Shown: piece after piece, positions 47,203-56,023 of the stretch
How the letters are laid out: every line of letters starts with the position of its first letter
Numbering within the stretch: position 1 is the stretch's first letter
NCBI RefSeq assembly: GCF_003448965.1
Contig: NZ_QRGC01000020.1
Coordinates: 1 to 64,000 of the forward strand
Direction: 5' to 3'
DNA: 64,000 nt
From: Oceanicella sp. SM1341
GTDB taxonomy: Bacteria; Pseudomonadota; Alphaproteobacteria; Rhodobacterales; Rhodobacteraceae
The notes under the pieces: generated by a model
Told to the model about the DNA's origin: nothing
Database searches by the model: none
What the model saw: the letters and a program-made list of their open reading frames with translations, nothing else
Position numbers and translations under genes: made by a program

Positions 47203-48018
47203 TCAGCTCTTGAGCTTATAGCCGTTGCGGATCCAGCGCCAGGCGAGGCTCCAGAGGGCGGCGTTCACCACGATGAGCACCGCCGCGCCCAGCAGCGGCC
47301 CGCGGTCCGACACGCCGAGCACGCCGTAGCGGAACCCGTCGATGAGGTAGAAGATCGGGTTGGCGTGGCTGATGGCGCGGAAGGCGGCCGGCAGGGTCTC
47401 GAGCGAGTAGAAGGTGCCGGAGAGGAAGCTCAGCGGCGTCACGATGAAGTTGGTGATCGCCGACATCTGGTCGAATTTCTCCGAGAGGATGGCGGCTAGG
47501 ATGCCGGCGAGCGACATCATCAGGCTGCCGGCGAGCACGAAGAACAGCGCCCAGCCCGGGTGCGCCGGCACGATGCCGGTGGCGCCGAACACCACCACGG
47601 CCACGGCCGCGGCCACGAACAGCCCGCGCGCCACGCCGCCCACCGCGTAGCCCGTGAGGATCTCGGCCGGCGAGAGCGGCGGCATCAGCGTGTCGATGAT
47701 ATTGCCCTGGATCTTCGAGATCAGGATCGAGGAGGAGGTGTTGGCGAAGGCGTTCTGCACCACGGTCATCATCAGGATGCCCGGGGCGAGGAACTGGGCG
47801 AAGGGCACGCCCATCACCTCGCCGCGGCGCGCGCCGAGCGCGAGGATGAACACGCCCATGAACAGCGCCGCCGTCGCCATCGGGGCGGCGAGGGTCTGGG
47901 TCCAGACATTGGTGAACCGTTTTATCTCGCGCAGGCACAGGGTGCGCAGCCCGAGCCAGTTGGTGCGGCCGAAGCGGCGCTCGCCCATCGGGCGCATCTG
48001 CGGGGTGAGCTGTGTCAT
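47203..48018 (-). CDS. ABC-2 type transporter permease
   Basis: A 271-residue integral membrane protein with six hydrophobic segments. FLAPGILMMTVVQNAFANTSSS and PLSFLSGTFYSLETLP are typical of ABC-2 permeases such as YadH/NodJ-like export channels. No ATPase gene lies next to it, so it must pair with a subunit encoded elsewhere, unless the partner lies outside this window. The start at 48018 excludes a long GC-rich extension antisense to gcrA. It is divergent from gcrA. Confidence 0.9.
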   Translation of the reverse strand: MTQLTPQMRPMGERRFGRTNWLGLRTLCLREIKRFTNVWTQTLAAPMATAALFMGVFILALGARRGEVMGVPFAQFLAPGILMMTVVQNAFANTSSSILISKIQGNIIDTLMPPLSPAEILTGYAVGGVARGLFVAAAVAVVVFGATGIVPAHPGWALFFVLAGSLMMSLAGILAAILSEKFDQMSAITNFIVTPLSFLSGTFYSLETLPAAFRAISHANPIFYLIDGFRYGVLGVSDRGPLLGAAVLIVVNAALWSLAWRWIRNGYKLKS

Positions 48019-48053
48019 TTGGGTCTCCCGGGCTTGGAAATCCGCCGCGCACC

Positions 48054-48081
48054 TTGTAACTGACGTGTCCGGAGATACAAT
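48054..48081 (+). promoter_or_regulatory. Candidate gcrA promoter
   Basis: TTGTAA (48054-48059) and TACAAT (48076-48081) are 16 bases apart, and the -10 is five of six to consensus. It sits 31 bases before the gcrA ATG in the divergent gap with the ABC-2 gene. No methylation-type GANTC site was noticed within it. Confidence 0.5.
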
Positions 48082-48111
48082 ACGAGACCCCATCCCCGAC
48101 GGAGATATGTC

Positions 48112-48687
48112 ATGTCCTGGACCGATGAGCGCGTCGAAGAGCTCAAGACCATGTGGAACGAGGGCAAGAGCGCCAGCCAGATCGCGAAGACCCTCGGGGG
48201 CGTCACGCGCAATGCGGTGATCGGCAAGGTCCACCGGCTGGGCCTGTCGAACCGCACCGCGGGGGCGGCCAAGGAGGAGGCGAAGCCGGCAGCCGCCGCC
48301 GCCCCGGAGCCGCAGGTGCGCGCCGCACCCGAGCCGAAGGAGGAGGTGGCCGAGGCCGCCCCCGTCGAGCGCCCGGTGGCCAAGGAGGCCCCGCGCCGCC
48401 CGATGCCGGTGTCCCAGCCGGTGCCGCCCACCCCGCCGATGGCCGAGGTGAGCCCGGAGGCTCTCGCCAACCTCACCGAGATCGAGAAGCGTGCGCGCAA
48501 GCTCGACCTGATGCAGCTCACCGAGCGCACGTGCAAATGGCCGATCGGCGACCCCGCGACCGAGGAGTTCTGGTTCTGCGGCCTGCCCGCCACCCCCGGC
48601 AAGCCCTATTGCGACGCCCATGTGGCCGTGGCCTTCCAGCCCATGTCGAGCCGGCGCGACCGCCGCTCCGGCTCCGGCGGCCGCTGA
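48112..48687 (+). CDS. gcrA: GcrA cell-cycle regulator
   Basis: A 191-residue GcrA protein. Residues 1-45 form the DNA-binding helix-turn-helix (SWTDERVEELKTMWNEGKSA, then TRNAVIGKVHRLGLS). A Pro/Ala/Glu-rich linker (about 50-110) joins it to the C-terminal sigma70-contact domain with TCKWPIGDP and FCGLPATPGKPYC. GcrA activates cell-cycle promoters carrying CcrM-methylated GANTC sites and occurs only in alphaproteobacteria, which helps place the organism. It has its own promoter and no partner genes. Confidence 0.97.
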   Translation: MSWTDERVEELKTMWNEGKSASQIAKTLGGVTRNAVIGKVHRLGLSNRTAGAAKEEAKPAAAAAPEPQVRAAPEPKEEVAEAAPVERPVAKEAPRRPMPVSQPVPPTPPMAEVSPEALANLTEIEKRARKLDLMQLTERTCKWPIGDPATEEFWFCGLPATPGKPYCDAHVAVAFQPMSSRRDRRSGSGGR

Positions 48688-48770
48688 GCCCCCACGCCAC
48701 CCCCTGTTCGAAACGCGCTCCCGGCACCCCGGGGGCGCGTTTCTCGTTTCAGGCGGAGCGCTCATGCCGG

Positions 48771-49071
48771 AGCACGGTCCGGGACCGGGTCCCCCAGGAG
48801 GGGGACCGCGGAGCCCGGCCCGGGCCGGCGGGTCCCTGCGGGCCCCTCCGGCCTGCGCGGGATGTCGGCCGGGTGCATTGTACCGAGCTCAGCCCTTCCG
48901 CCCGGGCGACCAGCCCGGGCCGCGCCCGACCCTCCCCCCGGGAGGGCGCGATGGCGATGTCGCCCGCCGCGCAGCCGTCGTCCGGAGCTTTTGAGATAAA
49001 CCGCCCACCACAGGCGTGGCCCGCGCCCACCCAGGGTCGGGCGCGGCCCTCAGCGCGCAGCGGATATCGGG
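48771..49071. repeat. Dispersed intergenic repeat, copy A
   Basis: This stretch matches 61544-61826 over most of its length. Inside it GGGCCGCGCCCGACCCT (48919-48935) and its exact reverse complement (49033-49049) are 97 bases apart; copy B has the same arms and the same 97-base spacing. The element carries no credible gene, although it leaves open frames on both strands. Together with 49072-49299 it makes up the 612-base gap between gcrA and phoB. Confidence 0.85.
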
Positions 49072-49240
49072 ATGGAGGTTCGGGACGACTCCTGCGTCCT
49101 GCCCCGGGGCAGAAGGCCCGATGCGGCGGCGCGCTCAGGCGCCGAAGCCCCGTCCGGCGCATTCCCCTGCGGGTATTTGCGCCCGGCCTGCCACCCCGCG
49201 CCGGCCGGAGGCGCCCGCAGGGGGGCTCCGGCCCGGGACC

Positions 49241-49281
49241 GGCTCCGCGGTCCCCTTGCGGGACCCGGTCCGGGACCGTGC
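49241..49281. repeat. Partial inverted copy of the dispersed repeat
   Basis: This 41-base stretch is the exact reverse complement of 61545-61585 in copy B and a close inverted match to the left end of copy A (48772 onward). It lies 18 bases past the phoB stop, so on the phoB message it is the 3' region and could fold with copy A into a long imperfect hairpin. Confidence 0.85.
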
Positions 49282-49299
49282 CCGGCGGGGGCAGGGCGC

Positions 49300-49995
49300 T
49301 CAGCCGGGGTAGGTCTCGTCGAGCGCGTAGCCGGCGGAGCGCACGGTGCGGATCGGGTCGCGGTCGCCGCGGCGGTTGAGCGCCTTGCGCAGCCGGCCGA
49401 CGTGGACGTCGACCGTGCGGATCTCCACGTAGACCTCGTTGCCCCACACCCGGTCGAGCAGCTGCTCGCGCGAGAACACCCGGCCCGGGCGCTGCATCAG
49501 CACGTCGAGCAGGCGGTACTCGGTGGGGCCGAGATGCACCTCGCGCCCCGCCCGGCGCAGGCGCCGGGTCTCGCGGTCGAGCACGATGTCGCCGAAGGTC
49601 GCCACGTCGCCGGCCAGCGTCGGCCGGGTGCGGCGCAGGACGGCGCGCATGCGCGCCAGCAGCTCGGACATCGAGAACGGCTTGGTGAGATAGTCGTCCG
49701 CGCCGATCTCGAGGCCGCGGATGCGGTCTTCCTCGGCGCCGCGGGCGGTGAGCATGATGATCGGGATGTCCCGGGTCTGCACCCGCGCGCGCATCTGCCG
49801 CGCGATCTCCAGCCCCGAGACATTGGGCAGCATCCAGTCGAGCAGGATGATGTCCGGCCCGTCTTCCTCCACCAGCATCAGGGCTTCCTCGCCGTCCGGT
49901 GCGACGGTGACGGTGAAGCCCTCCTTTTCCAGGTTGTACGAGAGGAGTTCGCTCAGCGCCTCCTCGTCCTCGACCACGAGAACCCGAATTGCCAT
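49300..49995 (-). CDS. phoB: Phosphate regulon response regulator PhoB
   Basis: A 231-residue OmpR-type regulator. The receiver domain (1-120) has the phosphorylated D53 in LLDWMLPNVSG. The C-terminal winged helix (about 130-228) ends with YVEIRTVDVHVGRLRKAL. It activates pho-box promoters, including the one ahead of pstS, when phosphorylated by PhoR. It is the last gene of the pst-phoU-phoB series and follows phoU by 19 bases. Unlike in E. coli, phoR is at the other end of the cluster. Confidence 0.97.
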   Translation of the reverse strand: MAIRVLVVEDEEALSELLSYNLEKEGFTVTVAPDGEEALMLVEEDGPDIILLDWMLPNVSGLEIARQMRARVQTRDIPIIMLTARGAEEDRIRGLEIGADDYLTKPFSMSELLARMRAVLRRTRPTLAGDVATFGDIVLDRETRRLRRAGREVHLGPTEYRLLDVLMQRPGRVFSREQLLDRVWGNEVYVEIRTVDVHVGRLRKALNRRGDRDPIRTVRSAGYALDETYPG

Positions 49996-50014
49996 CGGTC
50001 TGCCGCGCCTCCCC

Positions 50015-50719
50015 TCAGGTCGCCACGCCGTCGAGCGAGACCGGCTCGCCCTTGGGCCGGTCGTCGCCCAGCGGCTCGCCCTCGACCACGTAGTACACCA
50101 TCTCGGCGATATGCGTGGTGTGGTCGCCGATGCGCTCGAGGTTCTTGGCGATGAACAGGAACTGCGAGCCGAGGCCGATGGTCCGCGGGTCCTCCATCAT
50201 GTAGGTCACCACCTCGCGGAACAGCGAGTTGTAGATCTCGTCGACCTCCACATCGCGCCGCCACACCGACACCGCCAGCGCCGTGTCGCGCGAGGTATAG
50301 GCGTCGAGCACCTCGTTGAGCTGCTGGAGCGTGCGCTGCCCCATGCGCACCACCGAGGCGGAGAGCTTCGCCGGCCGCTGGTCGGCGAGGTAGATGGCCC
50401 GGCGGGCGATGTTCTTCGCGAGATCGCCGATGCGCTCCAGCGTGGCGGACATCTTCAGGCAGGAGATCAGCACCCGCAGGTCCTGCGCCATCGGCTGGCG
50501 CAGCGCCATGATGCGGGTGGTCAGCTCCTCCACCTCGAACTCGAGCCGGTCGAGCCGCTTGTCGCGCAGGATGACCTCCTCCGCGAGCTTGGGGTCGCGG
50601 TTCTCCACCGCGTCGAGCGCGTTGGAGAGCAGCTCCTCGCAGAGCCCCCCCATTTCCGAGATCTTGGCCTGCACCGCGAGCAGGTCATCGTCGAAAGCCG
50701 ATACGATATGCGGGCTCAT
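50015..50719 (-). CDS. phoU: Phosphate signalling regulator PhoU
   Basis: A 234-residue all-helical protein with two PhoU repeats; ERIGDLAKNIARRA (first) and NLERIGDHTTHIAE (second) carry the metal-binding motifs. It relays phosphate-transporter status to PhoR and limits phosphate uptake. It lies between pstB (32 bases upstream) and phoB (19 bases downstream). The ATG at 50719 is supported by the preceding GGAGGAGAG. Confidence 0.96.
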   Translation of the reverse strand: MSPHIVSAFDDDLLAVQAKISEMGGLCEELLSNALDAVENRDPKLAEEVILRDKRLDRLEFEVEELTTRIMALRQPMAQDLRVLISCLKMSATLERIGDLAKNIARRAIYLADQRPAKLSASVVRMGQRTLQQLNEVLDAYTSRDTALAVSVWRRDVEVDEIYNSLFREVVTYMMEDPRTIGLGSQFLFIAKNLERIGDHTTHIAEMVYYVVEGEPLGDDRPKGEPVSLDGVAT

Positions 50720-50751
50720 GCTGCTCTCCTCCTCGGGAAAACGCCTCTCAC

Positions 50752-51558
50752 TCAGCCGAACCGCCCGGTGATGTAATCCTGGGTCTTCTGGTCGCTGGGG
50801 TTGGTGAAGATCTTCGTGGTGTCGTCGTATTCCACCAGGTCGCCGAGGTGGAAGAAGGCGGTCTTCTGGCTCACGCGCGCGGCCTGCTGCATCGAGTGGG
50901 TCACGATCACCACCGAGAAGGAGGAGCGCAGATCGTCGATCAGCTCCTCCACGCGGGCGGTGGCGATGGGGTCGAGCGCCGAGCAGGGCTCGTCCATCAG
51001 CAGCACCTCGGGCGCGGTGGCGATGGCCCGCGCGATGCACAGGCGCTGCTGCTGGCCGCCGGAGAGGCCGGTGCCCGGCGCGTCGAGCCGGTCCTTCACC
51101 TCGTCCCAGATCGAGGCGCGGCGCAGCGACTGCTCGACCACGTCGTCGAGATCGGCCTTCTTGTTCACCAGCCCGTGGATGCGCGGGCCGTAGGCGATGT
51201 TGTCGTAGATCGACTTCGGGAAGGGGTTGGGCTTCTGGAACACCATGCCCACCCGGGCGCGCAGCTGCACCGGGTCGACGTCCCTGGCGTAGATGTCCTG
51301 GTCGTCGATGCGGATGTCGCCTTCCACGCGGCAGCTTTCGATCGTGTCGTTCATCCGGTTCAGGCAGCGCAGGAAGGTGGACTTGCCGCAGCCCGAGGGG
51401 CCGATGAAGGCGGTCACGGTCTTGTCGAGGATGTCGACATCCACCGACTTGATCGCCTGGCTCTTGCCGTAGAACACGTCCACGCCGCGCGCCTGAATCT
51501 TAACGTCCCGGTTCACAACCTTGCCCTCGTTCAATCGCATGTTGGTCATCTGGTCCAT
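50752..51558 (-). CDS. pstB: Phosphate ABC transporter ATPase PstB
   Basis: A 268-residue ATPase with Walker [10 protein letters not shown], signature [15 protein letters not shown] and Walker [33 protein letters not shown] is diagnostic of PstB. It drives high-affinity phosphate uptake. The start is uncertain: ATGs at 51558, 51549 and 51540 are close together and 51588 would overlap pstA; 51558, 13 bases after the pstA stop, is used. Confidence 0.95.
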   Translation of the reverse strand: MDQMTNMRLNEGKVVNRDVKIQARGVDVFYGKSQAIKSVDVDILDKTVTAFIGPSGCGKSTFLRCLNRMNDTIESCRVEGDIRIDDQDIYARDVDPVQLRARVGMVFQKPNPFPKSIYDNIAYGPRIHGLVNKKADLDDVVEQSLRRASIWDEVKDRLDAPGTGLSGGQQQRLCIARAIATAPEVLLMDEPCSALDPIATARVEELIDDLRSSFSVVIVTHSMQQAARVSQKTAFFHLGDLVEYDDTTKIFTNPSDQKTQDYITGRFG

Positions 51559-51571
51559 CCTATCTGGCACC

Positions 51572-53344
51572 TTACCAGCGCCGTTCAAAGCGTTTGCGCA
51601 GGAAAACCGCCAGCGCGTTCATGATCACGAGGAAGATCAGCAGCACGCAGATGGCGGCGGCCGTCTTGGCCTCGAAGGCCCGCTCCGGGAAATCGGACCA
51701 GAGGTAGACCTGCACGGGCAGGGCAGTCGCGGGGTCGGTCACGCCGCCGGGCACGCCGGTGATGAAGGCGACCATGCCGATCATGATCAGCGGCGCGGTC
51801 TCGCCCAGGGCCTGGGCCATGCCGATGATCGTGCCGGTGAGGATGCCGGGCATGCCCAGCGGGATCACGTGGTGGAAGGAGGTCTGCAGCTTGGAGGCCC
51901 CGAGCCCCAGCGCCGCGTCGCGGATCGAGGGCGGCACGGCGCGGATGGCCGCGCGCGCCGCGATGATGATGGTGGGCAGCGTCATCAGCGCCAGCACGAA
52001 GCCACCCGCCAGCGGCGCCGAGCGCGGGATGCCGAAGACGTTGAGGAACACCGCGAGCCCGAGCAGGCCGAACACGATCGAGGGCACCGCCGCGAGGTTG
52101 TTGATGTTCACCTCGATGAAATCGGTGATGCGGTTCTTCGGGGCGAATTCCTCGAGGTAGACCGCCGAGAGCACGCCGATGGGAAAGGCGATGCAGAAGG
52201 TCACCAGCATGGTCCAGAACGAGCCCACGGCCGCGCCCCAGATGCCGGCGAGCTCGGCCTCGCGGCTGTTGCCGGTGGTCAGGAAGCGCCAGTTGAACAC
52301 CTGCGCGACCGCGCCGCGCTCATCGAGGCTCTGCAGCCAGGCGCCCTGGGCGTCGTCCACCCGCCGGGTGATCTCGGGCGTGTCGTTCACCAGCAGGCGC
52401 CAGTCGGCCGCCGGCACCTCGCCCTCCGAGGCCGCCGCGGGCAGGGGCACGATGACCTCGCCGCGCGCGCGGCTCGCGGAGACCTCCGTCACCTTCACCC
52501 AGCCCGCGCCGATGCGCACCATCAGCGAGCTGTCGGAGGTGGTGAGCTCCTGCAGCCCGTCGGGGTTTTCCGCGCTCCGCTCCAGCGCCTCGGCCCGGCC
52601 GAGGAGCTGGTCGCGCGTGGCGGTGTAGGTGTCGATACGGTCCTGCAGCCCGGCGCGGGTCTCCTCGTCGGTGGCGGCGGCGAGCTCCTCGCCCACCACG
52701 TCGATGCCGTTCTGCTGGCGGGCGGCCTGCACGCGCAGCTGCGCCGCATCGGCGTTCAGCCGGGCATGCACCGCGGGCAGGATGATGGCGAAATCATCCG
52801 CCGAGCTCGCCAGCTCCGCCTCGTCGCCGTCCACCGTGACGGTGAGCGAACCGCCGTGCTCCACCGGCTCGGGCAGGCCGAAGACGCCCTTGAGGTAGAG
52901 GTCCACGTCGTCGGAGGCGAGGAAGGGGAACTCGATGGTCTGCCCGATCAGCGCGGGGTTCGCCTCCACCCGGTCGCGCAGCTCGAAGGCGGAGCCCGCG
53001 GAGGTGAGCTCGCCGAGCGCGCGGCGCGCCGTGCGGCCCGACACGTCGGGGAAGGCGGCGCGCAGCGCGTCCTGGCGCAGGCCGTTCCAGTTTGCGGCGC
53101 GCAGGTTGTCGGGGTCCACCTCGCTCTCGGTGATCTCGACCGGCAGGGTGATGTAGCTCTCGGTGACCACCAGCGCGGCCTTGCCCACCACCGACCACAG
53201 CAGCGCAACCAGCGCGAGCCCGGCCAGAACGAGGGCGATGATGCCGTAGGCCTTCAGCCGCATCTGCGCCATGTGGCGCTTGCGCATCCGGCTCGCGGCC
53301 GCCGCGGAGCCGTGATGGGCGGAGAGTATGCTCATGTCGACCAT
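51572..53344 (-). CDS. pstA: Phosphate ABC transporter permease PstA, long form
   Basis: A 590-residue protein, about twice E. coli PstA. The C-terminal about 270 residues are the permease proper with six hydrophobic segments and [20 protein letters not shown] as the ATPase-contact loop. The N-terminal part has one membrane segment (near residues 34-58) and then about 300 residues of hydrophilic, presumably periplasmic sequence. Long PstA proteins of this type occur in alphaproteobacteria; the extra part has no assigned role. The ATG at 53344 lies 13 bases after the pstC stop. Confidence 0.93.
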   Translation of the reverse strand: MVDMSILSAHHGSAAAASRMRKRHMAQMRLKAYGIIALVLAGLALVALLWSVVGKAALVVTESYITLPVEITESEVDPDNLRAANWNGLRQDALRAAFPDVSGRTARRALGELTSAGSAFELRDRVEANPALIGQTIEFPFLASDDVDLYLKGVFGLPEPVEHGGSLTVTVDGDEAELASSADDFAIILPAVHARLNADAAQLRVQAARQQNGIDVVGEELAAATDEETRAGLQDRIDTYTATRDQLLGRAEALERSAENPDGLQELTTSDSSLMVRIGAGWVKVTEVSASRARGEVIVPLPAAASEGEVPAADWRLLVNDTPEITRRVDDAQGAWLQSLDERGAVAQVFNWRFLTTGNSREAELAGIWGAAVGSFWTMLVTFCIAFPIGVLSAVYLEEFAPKNRITDFIEVNINNLAAVPSIVFGLLGLAVFLNVFGIPRSAPLAGGFVLALMTLPTIIIAARAAIRAVPPSIRDAALGLGASKLQTSFHHVIPLGMPGILTGTIIGMAQALGETAPLIMIGMVAFITGVPGGVTDPATALPVQVYLWSDFPERAFEAKTAAAICVLLIFLVIMNALAVFLRKRFERRW

Positions 53345-53357
53345 TGTGTCCGGCCCC

Positions 53358-54758
53358 TCAGTCGTAAAGTTCGCGGTATTTGCGCACGATGCGCAGCGCA
53401 ATCATGTTGAGCAGCAGCGTGATGCAGAACAGCGTGAAGCCCAGGGTGAAGGCCGGGCCCGCGGCCACGGTGGCCTCGGTGTCGCCGGTGATAAGCATCA
53501 CGATCTGCACCGTCACGGTGGTGACCGCCTCGAGCGGGTTCGCGGTGAGGTTGGCGCCCTGTCCGGCGGCCATCACCACGATCATCGTCTCGCCCACGGC
53601 GCGGCTCACGCCCAGCAGCACGGCCGAGACGATGCCCGGCAGCGCGGCGGGCAGCACCACCTGGCGGATGGTCTCGGCCCGGGTGGCGCCGAGCCCGTAG
53701 GAGCCGTCACGCAGGCTCTGCGGCACGGCGTTGATCACGTCGTCGGAGAGCGAGGAGATGAAGGGGATGATCATGATCCCCATCACCACGCCCGCGGCCA
53801 GCGCGCTCTCGGAGGCGACGTTGAGCCCGATGCTCTCGCCCGCCGAGCGGATGACCGGCGCCACGGTGATGGCGGCGAAGAAGCCGTAGACCACCGTGGG
53901 GATGCCGGCGAGGATCTCGAGCATCGGCTTGGCCCAGGCGCGCACTGCCGGTCTGGCGAAATCCGACAGGTAGATGGCGGCGAAGAGGCCCACGGGCACC
54001 GCCACCAGCATGGCGATGCCGGTGATCATCAGCGTGCCCACGAAGAGCGGGATGGCGCCGACGCGGTTCGGGTCCAGCTTGCCTTCCTGCACGCCGGCGA
54101 GCGGGCTCCAGTTGGTGCCGAAGAGGAACTTGTCCACCCGCCAGCCGATGTTGGCGAAGAACTGCAGCGTCTCCGAGATCAGGCTCAGCACGATGCCGAT
54201 GGTGGTGAGGATGGCGATGGCCGCGCAGACCATCAGGATGATGCGCAGGAAGCGCTCCGAGCGGTTGCGGGCGCGGAACTGCGGGGTGATCTGGCGGAAG
54301 GTGAGGGCGGCGGCCCCGGCGGCGGCCAGCACGGAGGCGGCGAGCGTCACCCACAGGCGCAGCGCGTCGGCGGCGGCGTAGCTCGCGGCGATCTGCTCGC
54401 GCAGCGCGTCGGTGCCGGAGGCGACGGTGCCCGCGGCGATGCGCTGCGCATCGGAGAGGATCAGGTCGGCCTCGACGGCGGAGACATCGGGCAGGGCGGC
54501 GCGGATGTCGGCATGCAGCGCGTTGTCGATCAGCATCGCCCAGCCGGTGCTCAGCACCAGGAGCACGCCGATGCCGGCCAGCAGCGTCCACATCAGGCAG
54601 TAGAGCCCGTGGTAGCCCGGGCGCGAATGCAGCCGCGACATCTGCCCGCCGGCCACGGCGACGGCCCGGTTCCGGCCCATCACGAAAACCGCGATGGCGA
54701 TCGCGGCGACAATCAGCCCGGCAAGGGGCAGGAGAGGGAGGAAGGTGGTTCCCAGCAT
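53358..54758 (-). CDS. pstC: Phosphate ABC transporter permease PstC, long form
   Basis: A 466-residue permease, longer than the roughly 320 residues of E. coli PstC. The extra part is at the N-terminus: two hydrophobic segments and a hydrophilic region (about 75-130) before the third. The core has GLGATRAETIRQVVLPAALPG as the ATPase loop and GVSRAVGETMIVVMAAG. It forms the phosphate channel with PstA. A strong hairpin lies between pstS and this gene. Confidence 0.94.
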   Translation of the reverse strand: MLGTTFLPLLPLAGLIVAAIAIAVFVMGRNRAVAVAGGQMSRLHSRPGYHGLYCLMWTLLAGIGVLLVLSTGWAMLIDNALHADIRAALPDVSAVEADLILSDAQRIAAGTVASGTDALREQIAASYAAADALRLWVTLAASVLAAAGAAALTFRQITPQFRARNRSERFLRIILMVCAAIAILTTIGIVLSLISETLQFFANIGWRVDKFLFGTNWSPLAGVQEGKLDPNRVGAIPLFVGTLMITGIAMLVAVPVGLFAAIYLSDFARPAVRAWAKPMLEILAGIPTVVYGFFAAITVAPVIRSAGESIGLNVASESALAAGVVMGIMIIPFISSLSDDVINAVPQSLRDGSYGLGATRAETIRQVVLPAALPGIVSAVLLGVSRAVGETMIVVMAAGQGANLTANPLEAVTTVTVQIVMLITGDTEATVAAGPAFTLGFTLFCITLLLNMIALRIVRKYRELYD

Positions 54759-54850
54759 GAATCCCGGTCGCTTTCGGATTGGGCGGGGCTCGGAGCTGTC
54801 CGAGGGCTCCCGAGGGCGTGGCCCGGGGCGTGCCGCCCGGCCGGTCGGGG

Positions 54851-54877
54851 GCCGGGGAGCGCGGATCGCTCCCCGGC
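54851..54877 (-). promoter_or_regulatory. Intercistronic hairpin between pstS and pstC
   Basis: GCCGGGGAGCG (54851-54861) and CGCTCCCCGGC (54867-54877) form a perfect 11-bp stem with a five-base loop, 20 bases after the pstS stop. There is no T-run. Such a structure fits partial termination or 3' protection of the pstS message, so the binding protein is made in excess over the channel. Confidence 0.7.
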
Positions 54878-54897
54878 GGGTCTCATCTGAGCCGGGC

Positions 54898-55887
54898 TCA
54901 GTTCAGGACGGAAGCGTCGATGGTGGTGAGCGCGGTCACCGCCTCGGCCTGGGTCTCGTGCGCCTCGGCCGGCAGCGGGATCAGGCCCTTGTCGACCAGG
55001 TAGCCGTCTTCGCCGGAAGCCTGCTCGGACACGTACTCGGACAGGAACTCCTCCATGCCCGGGATCACGCCGACATGGGCCTTCTTCACGTAGACGTAGA
55101 GCGAGCGGGAGATCTCGTACTCACCCTCGGCGATGGTGTCGAAGGTCGGCTCGATGCCGTCGATCGACGAGCCCTTCAGGCGGTCGGCGTTCTGGTCGAG
55201 GTAGGAGAAGCCGAAGATGCCGAGGGCGTTCGGGTTGGCCTCGAGCTTGGAGACGATCAGGTTGTCGTTCTCGCCGGACTCGACGTAGACGCCGTCCTGG
55301 CGGATCTCCATGCCGGTCTTGCCGCAGTCGTCGCCGCCGGCCATCTCGCAGCCGTGCTCCATGGCCAGCTCCTCGAAGCTGTCACGGGTGCCGGAGGACG
55401 GCGGGGGGCCGAGAACCTCGATCTTGGTGGCGGGCAGGGCCGGGTCGACCTCGTTCCAGGTGGCCGGCTTCGGGCCGTTGGCGGCGAGCGCGGTCCAGAT
55501 CTGGCCGAGGGTGAGCGAGAAGGTCGGGCCTTCCATCGCGTTGGCCACCACGATGCCGTCGAAGCCGACCTTCATCTCGACCACGTCGGTGACGCCGTTC
55601 TCCTGGCACATCTCGAACTCGGAGGGCTTCATGCGGCGCGAGGCGTTGGTGAAGTCCGGGAACTCGGCGCCGACGCCGGCGCAGAACAGCTTCATGCCGC
55701 CACCGGTGCCGGTGGACTCGACGACCGGAACCGGGTTGCCGGTGGCCTGGCCGAACTGCTCGGCCACGGCGGTGGTGAAGGGGAAGACGGTCGAGGAACC
55801 GACGATGCGGATCTGGTCCCGGGCGGAGGCAACGCCGGCGGCGAGCGTGGCCGCGGCAGCGATCGCGAGGATACGGGTGGTGTTCAC
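54898..55887 (-). CDS. pstS: Phosphate-binding periplasmic protein PstS
   Basis: A 329-residue protein with a signal peptide (residues 1-22, ending VASA). IVGSSTVFPFTTAVAE and VESTGTGGGMKLFC supply the phosphate-binding serines and threonines, and PPPSSGTRDSFEE the second binding loop. It captures phosphate in the periplasm for PstCAB. It follows a pho box at 55990-56007. Two cysteine pairs are visible (C69/C93 and a later pair) and may form disulfides. Confidence 0.96.
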   Translation of the reverse strand: MNTTRILAIAAAATLAAGVASARDQIRIVGSSTVFPFTTAVAEQFGQATGNPVPVVESTGTGGGMKLFCAGVGAEFPDFTNASRRMKPSEFEMCQENGVTDVVEMKVGFDGIVVANAMEGPTFSLTLGQIWTALAANGPKPATWNEVDPALPATKIEVLGPPPSSGTRDSFEELAMEHGCEMAGGDDCGKTGMEIRQDGVYVESGENDNLIVSKLEANPNALGIFGFSYLDQNADRLKGSSIDGIEPTFDTIAEGEYEISRSLYVYVKKAHVGVIPGMEEFLSEYVSEQASGEDGYLVDKGLIPLPAEAHETQAEAVTALTTIDASVLN

Positions 55888-55989
55888 TGAGCTTCTCCGT
55901 GGTCGGAATGCGTTTCAGGCCGTACGCTCTCGGGCGCTGGACCGTGGCCGCACCCTAGTGATGCGTTGCCGCGGTTTTATTGCACTTGG

Positions 55990-56007
55990 TTTTCAGAATT
56001 GTGACAG
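55990..56007 (-). promoter_or_regulatory. Pho box upstream of pstS
   Basis: On the minus strand CTGTCAC, four bases, then CTGAAAA form the direct repeat of a PhoB site (consensus CTGTCAT-N4-CTGTCAT). The first half matches six of seven bases; the second is weaker, matching the start and an A-rich tail. It lies in the gap between phoR and pstS, about 100 bases before the pstS start. Confidence 0.75.
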
Positions 56008-56023
56008 TGCAAGTGCCTGAAAT

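Noticed and set aside
48749-49447. Minus-strand 232-codon frame across the gcrA-phoB gap, with similar phrases near 61203-61868
   Set aside because: The similarity comes from the shared non-coding repeat, not from a protein family; the frame runs into phoB antisense.
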